Positions 35,165-45,605 of a stretch of 64,000 nucleotides of DNA are shown one piece after another. Source of the stretch: Martelella lutilitoris. Its GTDB lineage: Bacteria; Pseudomonadota; Alphaproteobacteria; Rhizobiales; Rhizobiaceae. Made by a program: the position numbers and the translations under genes. The stretch is from the NCBI RefSeq assembly GCF_005924265.1, contig NZ_VCLB01000011.1, positions 120,749 to 184,748 on the forward strand, in the 5' to 3' direction. The notes under the pieces were generated by a model that was given only the letters and a program-made list of their open reading frames with translations, made no database searches and was not told where the DNA came from. Numbering within the stretch: position 1 is the stretch's first letter; each line of letters starts with the position of its first letter.

Positions 35165-36161
35165 CGTCGCCCCTCCGTGTTTTCAGGATTTTTGTTCTGT
35201 AGGCCTCGATCGTGGGAAGCAGTTCCTTCCGCACGGAATGGATATCGGGCGTGTGACGGTATTCGAAGGCGCGCTGCTCCGGTCGCAGCGTCTCGAGCAG
35301 GTATTCCGAGCCCGTCGCATACACCAGCACATCGGCGCTTGCGATCACCTCGCCCGCATCGGCATCGCCGCGCACCACCATCCTGAGCTCGGTGATGTGC
35401 GGGCCGAAACGGCGAATGCCCGCCTTCATGATGGTGACGAAGGTATCGAAATAGGAATAGCCGACGACGTCGGCATCGGTCGGAAGCGCGGCCAGCGCCA
35501 CGCGCGTCGCCTCATCGGGAATAAGCGTCACGCCGGTGATCGGCGTGTCGGCCAGGATTTCGCGGGCGGGTTTCAAAAGGCTGCGCGGCGAGATCACCAG
35601 ATCGAACGTTTCGGGGTCGAGCGCGGCAAGCGTATCCATGGTCGCGATCGAGAGCGTGTCGCCGTGGGCAATGTAAGGCCTCAGGGCCCGCGCATAGGCT
35701 TCGGTGGCCTCCGGGAAATTGCCGAGCACGAGAAGGCGGAGATTGCCCAGGGTCCGGCTCGACGTCATCGAGACACGGGTGGCAAGTTCCGCCGGGGATA
35801 GCCCGCAATCCCGGGCAAAGTCGACCAGATCGGCAATGCGCATGTCGAGTTCGCGCAGTTTTGCGGCATTGGCGGCAAGCGACATGCTTTTCACGAAGGT
35901 GCCGGACCCGACGCGCCCTTCAAGATGCCCGATATCCTGCAAGGCGGCGTACACCGTGCTGACCGTGACCGGCGAAATCCCGAGCCGCGATGCGAGCGAC
36001 CGCACCGAAGGCAGCCGTCCTCCCGACGGCAGGTCGCCGGACGCAATCCCGAACTCGAGCGCGCCGCGCAACTGCACGGAAACCGAGACCGAAGAGCTTC
36101 TGTCGATCGCTTCGACAATGCGGTCCATGGCCTGGTCAAATTGTGTCTGTATGCCTGTCAT
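35136..36161 (-). CDS. GntR-type regulator with an unclassified effector domain
   Basis: 341 residues from ATG 36161 (MTGIQTQFDQAMDRI). Residues about 15-90 form the GntR winged helix (SVSVQLRGALEFGIASGDLP, SGGRLPSVRSLASRLGISPV). The remaining 240 residues are not FCD, UTRA or a MocR aminotransferase; they alternate strands and helices (DTLSIATMDTLAAL, FDLVISPRSLL, DADVVGYSYFDTFVTIM) like a periplasmic-binding-type ligand domain. It heads the leftward operon and faces the Dpp importer, so it probably senses the imported substrate or a product and controls both arms. No clear ribosome site at the chosen start. Confidence 0.8.
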   Translation of the reverse strand: MTGIQTQFDQAMDRIVEAIDRSSSVSVSVQLRGALEFGIASGDLPSGGRLPSVRSLASRLGISPVTVSTVYAALQDIGHLEGRVGSGTFVKSMSLAANAAKLRELDMRIADLVDFARDCGLSPAELATRVSMTSSRTLGNLRLLVLGNFPEATEAYARALRPYIAHGDTLSIATMDTLAALDPETFDLVISPRSLLKPAREILADTPITGVTLIPDEATRVALAALPTDADVVGYSYFDTFVTIMKAGIRRFGPHITELRMVVRGDADAGEVIASADVLVYATGSEYLLETLRPEQRAFEYRHTPDIHSVRKELLPTIEAYRTKILKTRRGDVENFRKQLV

Positions 36162-36313
36162 AGTGTTATCATGAACAAAAACACTAAGCCTGCCAAGCCC
36201 GCACGGACGTGTTTCAAGTGGAATTTTAATCGCCAATGCGTATCAAATTGGACTTGACCGTATCAATTTTACTGACTTAGTGTATCAATCAGTTGAAACA
36301 AAGGGGAACAAAA
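36162..36313. promoter_or_regulatory. Divergent control region with three GTATCAA direct repeats
   Basis: Between the diverging GntR and dppA genes. GTATCAA occurs at 36240, 36260 and 36282, spaced 20 and 22 bp, i.e. on one face of the helix. An inverted pair AGTGTT (36162-36167) and AACACT (36179-36184) adjoins the GntR start. These are the best candidates for the operator sites of the unit. Confidence 0.6.
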
Positions 36314-37885
36314 ATGACGAAATCTTTCCTGAGATCCGCCGTGACGGCGCTCGCCTTGATGGCCGCTGCGCCGGCCGTCTATGCAGACGATCTGATCATC
36401 GGCTTGCGTGCCGGTCCGGATTCGATCGATCCGCACTGGTCGACGCTTGGCAGCCAGGCCGAAGCGCTCCGCCACATCTACGATACGCTGGTGGATGTCG
36501 ATGACAAGCTGCAGCTTAAGCCCGGCCTTGCCGTCAGCTGGGAGCCGGTCGACGAAACCACCTGGGACTTCAAGATCCGCGAAGGCGTGAAATTCCATGA
36601 TGGCTCCGACCTGACCGCCGAAGACGTGAAATTTTCGATCGAGCGTATTCCCGAAGTGACCGGCCCCATGCCGATGACGCTCTACACCAAATATGTCGAC
36701 AGCGTCGAAGTTGTCGACGACTACACGCTGCGTGTTCATACCAAGGGCAAGGCGCCGGCGCTGCCGAACGACTTCACCCGCCTGTTCGTCGTGCCGTCCG
36801 AAACCGGCATGGAAGCCCGCAACGAGGAATTCAACTCCGGCGAGGCGGCGATTGGAACCGGCCCCTACAAATTCGTCTCGTGGCAGCCGAAGGGCGATCT
36901 CGTGCTCGAGCGCTTCGATGACTACTGGAACGGTGAGGCAGCCTGGGACAAGGTCATTCGTCGCGAAATTCCGGATGATGCGGCCCGCGTCGCAGCACTT
37001 CGCTCCGGCGAGGTCGATCTCATCAACTATGTTCCGGCCTCGGACTATCTGGCGTTCAAGAACGACAGCGATCTCGAAACCTTCGTCTCGGACTCGATCT
37101 ACATCCTCAACATCGCGCCAAGCGTGAAGGATGAGGAACCGCAGCCCATCACCGTCAACGGCAAGCCGGTCGACGGCAATCCGCTGCAGGATCTGCGCGT
37201 GCGCAAGGCGCTCGATCTCGCCATCAACCGCGACGTTCTCGTCAATGTCGTGCTTGAAGGCCTCGGCAAGCCCGCCAACCAGCTCATGCCCGAAGGCTTT
37301 TTCGGCTACTCCGAAGAACTCGGCTCGCGTGAATACGATCTTGAGCAGGCCAAGGCGCTGCTGGCGGAAGCCGGCTATCCGGATGGATTCGAGATCGATT
37401 TCACCTGCACCAACAACCGCGTTCCCGGCGATGCCGTGGTCTGCGAGGCGCTGGCGCAGATGTGGGCCCGGCTTGGCCTGAAGGTCAATGCCCAGGCGCT
37501 GAACGGCACGGTGTTCTTCCCGGCGGCAGCCCGCGAGGAATATACGATGACGATGTCGGCCTGGGGCACGCTCACGGGTGAGGCGGCCTATACCTACGGC
37601 GCGCTGACACACACCAAGGATGCGGAGAAGGGCTTCGGCAACTTCAACCGCACCGGCTATTCCAATCCGGAATTCGACAAGGTGTTTGACGAAGGAACCC
37701 AGACGCTCGATCCCGAAGCACGCAGGAAACTCTATGAAGAGGCTTCCTACATCGCCATGGAAGATCGGGCTTTGATCCCGACCGTCATCCTGCAGACCGT
37801 CTGGGCCGCCGATGCCGGCAAGCTCAACATTACGCCGCGCGTCGACCAGGAAACCCGCGCCTATGAAATCACGCCTGCCGAATAA
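36314..37885 (+). CDS. dppA: Peptide ABC transporter, periplasmic binding protein (SBP family 5), second system
   Basis: 523 residues from ATG 36314 after AAAGGGGA. Sec signal ending VYA-DDLI. Family-5 features: GPDSIDPHWSTLGSQAEAL, VSWEPVDETTWDFKIREGVK, DLTAEDVKFSIERIP, VRKALDLAINRDVLVN. Ligand could be a peptide, an opine or an amide-bearing small molecule; the divergent enzyme genes suggest the latter. A strong hairpin follows the gene. Confidence 0.9.
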   Translation: MTKSFLRSAVTALALMAAAPAVYADDLIIGLRAGPDSIDPHWSTLGSQAEALRHIYDTLVDVDDKLQLKPGLAVSWEPVDETTWDFKIREGVKFHDGSDLTAEDVKFSIERIPEVTGPMPMTLYTKYVDSVEVVDDYTLRVHTKGKAPALPNDFTRLFVVPSETGMEARNEEFNSGEAAIGTGPYKFVSWQPKGDLVLERFDDYWNGEAAWDKVIRREIPDDAARVAALRSGEVDLINYVPASDYLAFKNDSDLETFVSDSIYILNIAPSVKDEEPQPITVNGKPVDGNPLQDLRVRKALDLAINRDVLVNVVLEGLGKPANQLMPEGFFGYSEELGSREYDLEQAKALLAEAGYPDGFEIDFTCTNNRVPGDAVVCEALAQMWARLGLKVNAQALNGTVFFPAAAREEYTMTMSAWGTLTGEAAYTYGALTHTKDAEKGFGNFNRTGYSNPEFDKVFDEGTQTLDPEARRKLYEEASYIAMEDRALIPTVILQTVWAADAGKLNITPRVDQETRAYEITPAE

Positions 37886-37896
37886 GGCGTGACGAG

Positions 37897-37928
37897 GCCG
37901 CAACAGCGCTGACAACCGCTGTTGCGGC
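37897..37928 (+). terminator. Strong intra-operon hairpin after second dppA
   Basis: GCCGCAACAGCG, 8-base loop, CGCTGTTGCGGC: perfect 12-bp stem, then ATCTCCTTTT. It sits 12 bases after the stop and 131 bases before the permease start. Either partial terminator or 3' stabiliser, favouring excess of the binding protein over the membrane subunits. Confidence 0.7.
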
Positions 37929-38058
37929 ATCTCCTTTTATGGACGGTCGCGGGCTTACGGCAGGGACGTCTTTTCCCGGCCTGCCCGTTGCCGCATAGTG
38001 AGGACGGCGGCAGCAGACGCTGCACGTCTTTCCGCCTCCATCAGTTCACGAGGCTTTC

Positions 38059-39033
38059 ATGCTCGCATTCCTGATCAGACGGTTGCTGCAGGCCATCGTC
38101 GTGGTTTTCGCGATGTCGCTGATCGTGTTTCTCGGCGTCTACGCCATCGGAAACCCGATCGATGTGCTGATCGATCCGGGCGCCACCCAGGCGATCCGGC
38201 AGCAGCTCATCGAGCAATATGGTCTCGACCAGCCACTCTGGCAGCAATACCTGACCTTTCTCGGCAATGTCGCCCATGGCGATCTCGGCAAGTCGATGGT
38301 CTACAATATCTCCGTGACCAGCCTGGTCTTTTCCCGCCTTCCGGCGACCGTGGAACTGGTGGCCGTCGCCGTGTTTCTCGCAACCGCGATCGGCATTCCC
38401 GCCGGACTTTACGCCGGCTATCGCCCGAAGAGCCTTGCCGCCCGCGCCATCATGGCGCTGTCCGTCCTCGGCTTTTCGGTTCCGACCTTTTGGATCGGCA
38501 TGCTTTTGATCATGGCGTTCGCCGTCAATCTCGGATGGCTGCCCTCCGGAGGACGCGGCGATGTCGGCGAGATCTTCGGCATCCACACATCGCTTGCGAC
38601 CGCCGATGGCTGGCGCCACGTGATCATGCCCGCCTTCAACCTGTCGCTGTTCATGATGGGTCTCCTGATCCGCCTCACCCGTGCCGGCATGGTGGAGGCA
38701 ATGCAGGCAGATTATGTCAAGTTCGCCCGCGCCCAGGGGCTGCCGGACAGGCAGATCGTTTTCAGCCATGTGATGCGCAACATCTCGATCCCGATCGTCA
38801 CCGTGTTCGGGCTTGAGGTCGGCTCGACGCTCGCCTTCGCCGTCGTCACCGAATCCGTGTTCAACTGGCCAGGCGTCGGCAAGCTGATCATCGATTCCAT
38901 TCTCCAGCTCGACCGTCCCGTGATGGTCACCTATCTCGTGCTGGTGGTGATCCTCTTCGTGCTGATCAATCTGATCGTCGACATCGTCTATGCCCGCCTC
39001 GATCCGCGCGTGCGGCTGAAGGGAGGCAAGTGA
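38059..39033 (+). CDS. dppB: Peptide ABC transporter permease (DppB type), second system
   Basis: 324 residues. DppB pattern: MLAFLIRRLLQAIVVVFAMS, RQQLIEQYGLDQPLWQQYL, coupling loop VEAMQADYVKFARAQG. Inner-membrane channel subunit, followed by dppC with an ATGA-type overlap (39030-39033). Confidence 0.9.
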   Translation: MLAFLIRRLLQAIVVVFAMSLIVFLGVYAIGNPIDVLIDPGATQAIRQQLIEQYGLDQPLWQQYLTFLGNVAHGDLGKSMVYNISVTSLVFSRLPATVELVAVAVFLATAIGIPAGLYAGYRPKSLAARAIMALSVLGFSVPTFWIGMLLIMAFAVNLGWLPSGGRGDVGEIFGIHTSLATADGWRHVIMPAFNLSLFMMGLLIRLTRAGMVEAMQADYVKFARAQGLPDRQIVFSHVMRNISIPIVTVFGLEVGSTLAFAVVTESVFNWPGVGKLIIDSILQLDRPVMVTYLVLVVILFVLINLIVDIVYARLDPRVRLKGGK

Positions 39034-39938
39034 TGGCCGATACCGTTTCCGCTCCCGTGGAAGCCCGCCCGGCGCGCTTTCGCAATTTCTGCGCCGATTT
39101 CGCCCGCTCGCCGGTCGCCGTCGCCTCGCTGATCCTGATCTTCGGTCTTCTGTTCGTGTCTTTCGCCGCCCCGCTGGTCTCGCCGCAGGACCCTTACGAT
39201 CTGGCCAAGCTCGACTGGCTTGATGCCTTCCTGAAGCCCGGTACCGTCGGCTCGGGCGGCTATGTCCATATTCTTGGCACCGACAATGCCGGCCGCGACA
39301 TGCTCTCGGCGATCTTCTATGGCCTGCGCACCAGTTTCGTGATCGGGCTTTCGGCCGGCGTTCTGGCGCTCGTCATCGGCATCTGTCTCGGCCTTGCCGC
39401 GGCCTATTTCGGCGGACGGATCGAAGCGCTGATCATGCGCATCGTCGATCTGCAGCTCTCGATGCCGGCGATCCTCCTGGCGCTGGTTCTGGTCGCCGTG
39501 CTGGGCCAGGGCGTCGGGCAGATCATTCTGGCGCTGGTGGTTGCGCAATATGCCTATTTCGCCCGCACCACCCATGGCGCGGCGACCGTGGAGCGCGGCA
39601 AGGATTATATCGAAGCTGCCCGCTCGACGCCGTTGCCCACGGTGCGGGTGCTGTTTCGCCATCTGCTGCCGAACGTGCTGCCGCCGCTGATCGTGGTGGC
39701 AACGGTGCAGGTGGCAAGCGCCATCGCGCTCGAAGCGACGCTGTCCTTCCTCGGCGTCGGCCTGCCGCTCACCGAGCCCTCGCTCGGCTCGCTGATCGCC
39801 AATGGCTTCAAATATATCCATACCGACCGCTACTGGCTTTCCATCTATCCCGGCATCTTCCTGATGGTGACCGTGGTCGCCATCAATCTGGTCGGCGATC
39901 AGGTCCGCACCGTGCTCGATCCGAGGCAGAACCGATGA
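39030..39938 (+). CDS. dppC: Peptide ABC transporter permease (DppC type), second system
   Basis: 302 residues. First helix SPVAVASLILIFGLLFVSFA, then ILGTDNAGRDMLSAIFYG, and EAA loop ERGKDYIEAARSTPLP. Partner of DppB. Overlaps the ATPase gene by 4 bases. Confidence 0.9.
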   Translation: MMADTVSAPVEARPARFRNFCADFARSPVAVASLILIFGLLFVSFAAPLVSPQDPYDLAKLDWLDAFLKPGTVGSGGYVHILGTDNAGRDMLSAIFYGLRTSFVIGLSAGVLALVIGICLGLAAAYFGGRIEALIMRIVDLQLSMPAILLALVLVAVLGQGVGQIILALVVAQYAYFARTTHGAATVERGKDYIEAARSTPLPTVRVLFRHLLPNVLPPLIVVATVQVASAIALEATLSFLGVGLPLTEPSLGSLIANGFKYIHTDRYWLSIYPGIFLMVTVVAINLVGDQVRTVLDPRQNR

Positions 39939-40896
39939 ACAAGGCGCTTGATGTCCGCGGGCTGACAACCCGCTTCGAAACCCGCAGCGGCATGGTCACC
40001 GCCGTCAACGGCGTGAGCTTTTCCGTCGAGCGTGGCCGCATCATGGGCCTTGTCGGCGAAAGCGGCTCCGGCAAGAGCGTCACCGGGTTTTCCATCCTCG
40101 GCCTCATCGACGAACCGGGCAAGGTGGCGGCTGGCGAGGTGCTGGTCGATGGCCAGGACCTGCGTGCACTTTCGCCCGATGCCGTGCGCCGTCTGCGCGG
40201 CGCCCGGGTGGCCATGGTGTTTCAGGACCCGATGATGACGCTGAACCCTGTTCTGCGCGTCGGCGACCAGATGGCGATGGCTGTGCGGGTGCACGAGAAG
40301 ATGTCGAAGCGGGCTGCCTGGGAAAAGGCGCGGCAGACGCTGGAGATCGTCGGCATACCGTCCCCCGCCGAGCGGCTGAAGGCCTATCCGCATCAGTTGT
40401 CCGGCGGCATGCGCCAGCGCGTGGCGATCGCGATCGCGCTGCTGCATCGCCCCTCGGTCATCATCGCCGATGAGCCGACGACGGCACTCGACGTCTCGAT
40501 CCAGGGCCAGATCCTTGCCGAGGTCCGTCGCCTTGCCGACGAGACCGGAACGGCGATCGTCTGGGTGACCCACGACCTTGCCGTCATCTCCAGTCTCGCC
40601 GATGATATCTGCGTCATGTATGCCGGGCGGATCGTCGAGCGCGGCCCGGCGGAGGATGTGATCGCCGCGCCGCGCCACCCCTATACCGTCGGTCTGATCG
40701 GCTCGGTTCCGAGCCTGCATGAACCCGGCACGCCGCTGCCGCAGATCCCGGGATCGACGCCGCAGCTTTCCAACCTGCCCTCCGGCTGTCCGTTCAGGCC
40801 GCGTTGCCCGCGCGCGAGCGATCTCTGCACCAGCGAGCCGCCGACCGTCGGCGAAGGCGATCATACCGTTTCCTGCCACCACCCGATGGAGGCCCC

Positions 40897-40900
<4 letters not shown>
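39935..40900 (+). CDS. dppD: Peptide ABC transporter ATP-binding protein (DppD type), second system
   Basis: 321 residues. Walker A GESGSGKS, signature LSGGMRQRV, Walker B VIIADEPTTALD. C-terminal oligopeptide-transporter tail with a Cys cluster: GCPFRPRCPRASDLC and VSCHH. Coupled to dppF by ATGA at 40897. Confidence 0.9.
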
Positions 40901-41924
<1,024 letters not shown>

Positions 41925-41928
<4 letters not shown>

Positions 41929-43424
41929 CCACGTCCTTCTCCGAGCGCATTGCACGCCTCAACGACATTTTGTGCACCGTCAACGTGCTGCGCTGGGATG
42001 CCCGGGTGATGATGCCCGCCGGCGGGGCGGCTTCGCGCGGCCATCAGATTGCGACATTGCAGGGCCTCGCCCGCGACATGCTGGTCGATCCCGCCATGGC
42101 AGACGCTGCCGAGGAGGCGCGCGCTGCAGCCGAAAATGACATTGCTAGGTCGGCCGCTGAGGCCGTGCTTCGCGCGCGCGACTGGCACCTGAAGATATCC
42201 GAAACGCTTCTTCGCCGGCAGGCGGAAACCTCCGTCATTGCCGGCCAGGCATGGGCGAGGGCCCGCGCCGAAGGTGATTTTTCCACGTTCCAGCCCTATC
42301 TGGAAGACGTGGTGACGCTGTCGCGTCAGATGGCCGATGCGCTCGGCCACGATGGCCATCCCTATGACCCGATGGTCCAGATTTACGAGCCTGGCGAGAC
42401 GGCCGCTTCTCTTTCCGCGCTGTTTGACAAGCTCCGTGCAGGCATCAAGCCGTTACTGGAAAGGGCACTGTCTCGGCCGGCGCCGCGCAGCGATTTTCTC
42501 TATCGCGATTATCCGATCGAGGCTCAAAAAGCACTTTGCGCAGAGCTGGCCCCGCTGCTCGGACTCGATATGGAGCGCAGCCGGCTGGATACCGCCGTCC
42601 ACCCTTTCGAGATCTCGTTTACCCGCCAGGATGTGCGCATCACCTCACGCTGGAACCCGAACTATCTGCCGATGTCGATCTTCGGCACGATGCACGAGAC
42701 CGGCCACGCGCTTTACGAACAGGGCATCGATCCGGCGCTGACCCGCTCGGCGCACGCGACCGACCTGATTGGCCTTTATGCCGTCGGCGGCTGCAGCTTC
42801 GGCATGCATGAAAGCCAGTCGCGGCTTTTCGAAAATCATGTCGGCCGCTCGCCTGCCTTCTGGTCGAATCATTTCGGCACGCTCAGGGACCATTTCCCCG
42901 AACAGCTCGCTGATGTCAGCGAGGAGGACTTCGTGGCCGCGATCAATCGGGTCGAGCCCGGTCTGATCCGTGTCGAGGCGGACGAACTGACCTATGACCT
43001 GCACATCATGTTGCGGATGCGCATCGAGATGGCGCTGATGGATGGGTCTCTCGCCGTCGATGACGTGCCGCAAGCGTGGAACGCGGCGATGCGCGACGAT
43101 CTGGGTATCGATGTGCCGAACGACAGACTGGGCTGCCTTCAGGACATCCACTGGTCGAGCGGTTACATCGGATCGTTCCCGACCTACACGGTCGGCAACA
43201 TCACCGCCGCGCAACTCATGGCTCGATTCGACACCATCCATCCGGACCTGCGGCGCGCTGCCGATGCCGGCGATCTGAAACCGCTGCGCGAGGTGCTGGC
43301 AGAAACGGTCTGGCGCCATGGCCGTTCGAAGCATCGCCACGAATTGTTGGCCGCGATAGGCACCGATGCGGATGATTGCGAACCCTATATTGCTTACCTG
43401 CGCGGGAAGTTCGCCTCGACCTGA
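41925..43424 (+). CDS. M32-family zinc carboxypeptidase (Taq carboxypeptidase type)
   Basis: 499 residues, the full family length. HETGH zinc motif (H257-E258-x2-H261), downstream HESQSRLFENHVGR with the third zinc ligand, and the M32 GSFPTYTVGN motif. It trims C-terminal residues from peptides in the cytosol. Translationally coupled to the importer, so it probably processes what is imported. Its presence argues that the ligand is a peptide or peptide-like compound. Confidence 0.9.
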
Positions 43425-43632
43425 CCGGGGTAATTTCATCCAGAGTGGTTTAGAGTCCGGTCCACTGAGAACGGAGGAATGAAGAAGAGGCGATCTCCGC
43501 TGTTCCCTCCAGCGTGTGCTTGCGCGCAACCCTCAAACCGGCGCGCCCGGATGCGGGTTTTCGCTGCCAAGAACGATCTGCCAAGCCGCATCATGTCTCC
43601 GCCCGGCACCATTCGGAAAACGAGCATCGGTC

Positions 43633-44415
43633 TCAGGCCGTCTCTTCCCCCACCTCCGATGTCGCGCGGGCCCAGTATTCGATGGCGGTGCGGCGGTTGA
43701 ACTGCAGCATGGTTTGCATTGCCTTTTCGGCTGCGGCGGCATTGCGGTCGCGGATCGCCTCGGCGACGTGGATATGACCCTCGCGCGAGACCGGATCGCC
43801 ATCGACGACGAGAACGCCGAACTCATAGGAGATGCGCAACATGGTCAGGATGATATTCTGCATCTGCCGCATCATCATGTTGCCGGTGGCCTCGAGCACG
43901 GTGGCATGGAACAGGCAGTCGGCGGAAAACATCGCCTGCAGATCATCGTCGCCGGGATGCATCGCATGAGCGCTTGCCAGGATCTGCGCGACCTGCGCTT
44001 CGGTCGCGCGCTCGGCGGCAAGTGCGGCGGCGGCCGGCTCGATGATGCAGCGCAGCTCCGTTGTCTCGGCAAACATCCGCCCGATACGCGGATGAGAGGG
44101 TTCGTGCCAAGACACAACGTCTGAATCAAGGAGGTTCCACTCCTCGAGCGGTCGCACCCGCGTGCCGTAGCGCCGCGCCGTGCGCACCAGCCCCTTGCCG
44201 GAAAGCACCTTGATCGCATCCCGGATCGTCGCGCGGCTGACATTCAGCGAATCCGCCAGTTCCGGTTCGGTCGGCATGATCTCGCCGGGACGGTAGACAT
44301 CATTCGTAATACGCTTCCCGAGCACCGTTACCGCCTCCTTGGCCGCCCCGGTCGGCAGCGAAGAATTGAGGTCGTTCGGAAAGGCGAGCGCGCCCCGGCG
44401 ATTGGTTTTTGTCAT
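43633..44415 (-). CDS. FadR/FCD-type GntR regulator
   Basis: 260 residues. Winged helix at about 25-95 (RITNDVYRPGEIMPTEPELA, LNVSRATIRDAIKVLSGKG), then an FCD domain with metal-type residues (RCIIEPAAAALAAERA, FHATVLEATGN, HIHVAEAIRDRN). Divergent from the TRAP operon; likely represses it until a sugar acid is present. Confidence 0.88.
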   Translation of the reverse strand: MTKTNRRGALAFPNDLNSSLPTGAAKEAVTVLGKRITNDVYRPGEIMPTEPELADSLNVSRATIRDAIKVLSGKGLVRTARRYGTRVRPLEEWNLLDSDVVSWHEPSHPRIGRMFAETTELRCIIEPAAAALAAERATEAQVAQILASAHAMHPGDDDLQAMFSADCLFHATVLEATGNMMMRQMQNIILTMLRISYEFGVLVVDGDPVSREGHIHVAEAIRDRNAAAAEKAMQTMLQFNRRTAIEYWARATSEVGEETA

Positions 44416-44470
44416 GCTGGGTCTTTACATATGATCTAGAAAACGGCACTCTCACGTCGCTGACATTGAA

Positions 44471-44508
44471 TCGGACTGTGTCCGACATCGTCAAGTCCCG
44501 AAGGGACT
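44471..44508. promoter_or_regulatory. Twin perfect palindromes in the FadR/TRAP control region
   Basis: TCGGAC-TGT-GTCCGA (44471-44485) and AGTCCC-GAA-GGGACT (44494-44508), two 6-bp perfect arms each with 3-base centres, 23 bp apart. They lie 18-55 bases before the DctP start. Probable operators, or leader hairpins of the dctP mRNA. Confidence 0.55.
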
Positions 44509-44525
44509 GTGTGAGGGAGGAAATC

Positions 44526-45548
44526 ATGAATATCAGACAATGGCTTGCGACGGCATGCGTCGCGGCAACGGGCGCGCTTGCCGCGCTTCCGGCTTCCGCC
44601 GAAACCATCAAGTTCGGCATCGGCATCGCCGAGGGCGATTTTCCGGAATATAACGCGCTGGTGCGCTTCAAGGAATATGTCGAGTTCAAGACCAATGGCG
44701 AGATCGAGGTCCGCCTGTTTCCCAACAACCAGCTGGGCGGCGAACGCGAGATGCTGGAACAGGTGCAGCAGGGCAGCCTTGAGCTGACCTTTGCCGCCGA
44801 TGGCGCCATGGCGGGCTTCTATCCGCCGATGCAGGTCTGGTCGATCCCCTATCTGTTCGAAAGCGCGCCGATCGCCTGGCAGGTGATGAACAGCGACTTC
44901 GCCGACACCATGCGCGACGACATTCTCGACAAGACCGGCATGCGCGCGCTTGCCTTCTCGCAGAACGGCTTCCGCTCCTTCACCAACAATGTGCGCCCGA
45001 TCATCAATCCGGAAGACCTGTCCGGCCTGAAGATCCGCACCATGGAAAGCCCGGTGTTCATGGAGCTGGTAAACGCGCTCGGCGCAACGGCGACGCCGAT
45101 CTCGGGCGCCGAAGTGCTGATGTCGCTGCGTCAGGGCGTGGTTGACGGCCAGGAGAACCCGCCGGCGGTGGTCTATGGCGGCGGCCTTGGCGAGGTCCAG
45201 AAATACTATACGCTCGACGAACACGTCTTCGGCCTGCATGTGATCATCGCCGATGAAAAATGGTTCTCCGGCCTGTCGCCGTCCAACCAGCAGATCGTCA
45301 TCGACGCGGCGAACCTGATGGCCTGGACCGAAAACCTGCAGAAGACCGAGGGCGACTGGCGCTTCTCGGAAAAGCTGAAGGACGAGCTTGGCATGGAAAT
45401 CCATGTTTCCACGCCGGAAGAAAAGGCGGCCTTCAAGGAAATCACCCAGGCCCCGGTCGAGGCCTTCATCCGCACCAAGGTGGGTGACGCGCTCGTCGAC
45501 GAACTGCTCGCAACGGTCGAAGAGGCCAAGGTGAAACTCTACGACTGA
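44526..45548 (+). CDS. dctP: TRAP transporter solute-binding protein (DctP)
   Basis: 340 residues from ATG 44526, preceded by GAGGGAGGAAATC; the frame is open upstream but that part is the control region. Sec signal ending ASA-ETIK. DctP body: FPNNQLGGEREMLEQVQQGS, PYLFESAPIAWQVM, GLKIRTMESPVFMELVNALG, LRQGVVDGQENPPAVVYGGG. The Arg in LKIRTMES binds the ligand carboxylate. Likely ligand is a sugar acid, given the dehydratase downstream. Confidence 0.9.
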   Translation: MNIRQWLATACVAATGALAALPASAETIKFGIGIAEGDFPEYNALVRFKEYVEFKTNGEIEVRLFPNNQLGGEREMLEQVQQGSLELTFAADGAMAGFYPPMQVWSIPYLFESAPIAWQVMNSDFADTMRDDILDKTGMRALAFSQNGFRSFTNNVRPIINPEDLSGLKIRTMESPVFMELVNALGATATPISGAEVLMSLRQGVVDGQENPPAVVYGGGLGEVQKYYTLDEHVFGLHVIIADEKWFSGLSPSNQQIVIDAANLMAWTENLQKTEGDWRFSEKLKDELGMEIHVSTPEEKAAFKEITQAPVEAFIRTKVGDALVDELLATVEEAKVKLYD

Positions 45549-45561
45549 TCCATCCGGACAC

Positions 45562-45591
45562 GCGCCATCCCTTGCCGAAAAGGGGTGGCGC
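45562..45591 (+). terminator. Hairpin between dctP and dctQ
   Basis: GCGCCATCCCTT, 6-base loop, AAGGGGTGGCGC: 12-bp stem with one U-G pair, no U-tract. It overlaps a possible GTG start at 45585, which supports the ATG at 45606 for dctQ. Confidence 0.65.
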
Positions 45592-45605
45592 AATGGAGTT
45601 TTCCA

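Noticed and set aside
36269..37930. 553-codon minus-strand open frame
   Set aside because: Antisense to the second dppA; no motif.
45585..45605. Earlier GTG start for dctQ
   Set aside because: It lies inside the strong 45562-45591 hairpin and lacks a ribosome site; the ATG at 45606 has GGAG at good spacing.
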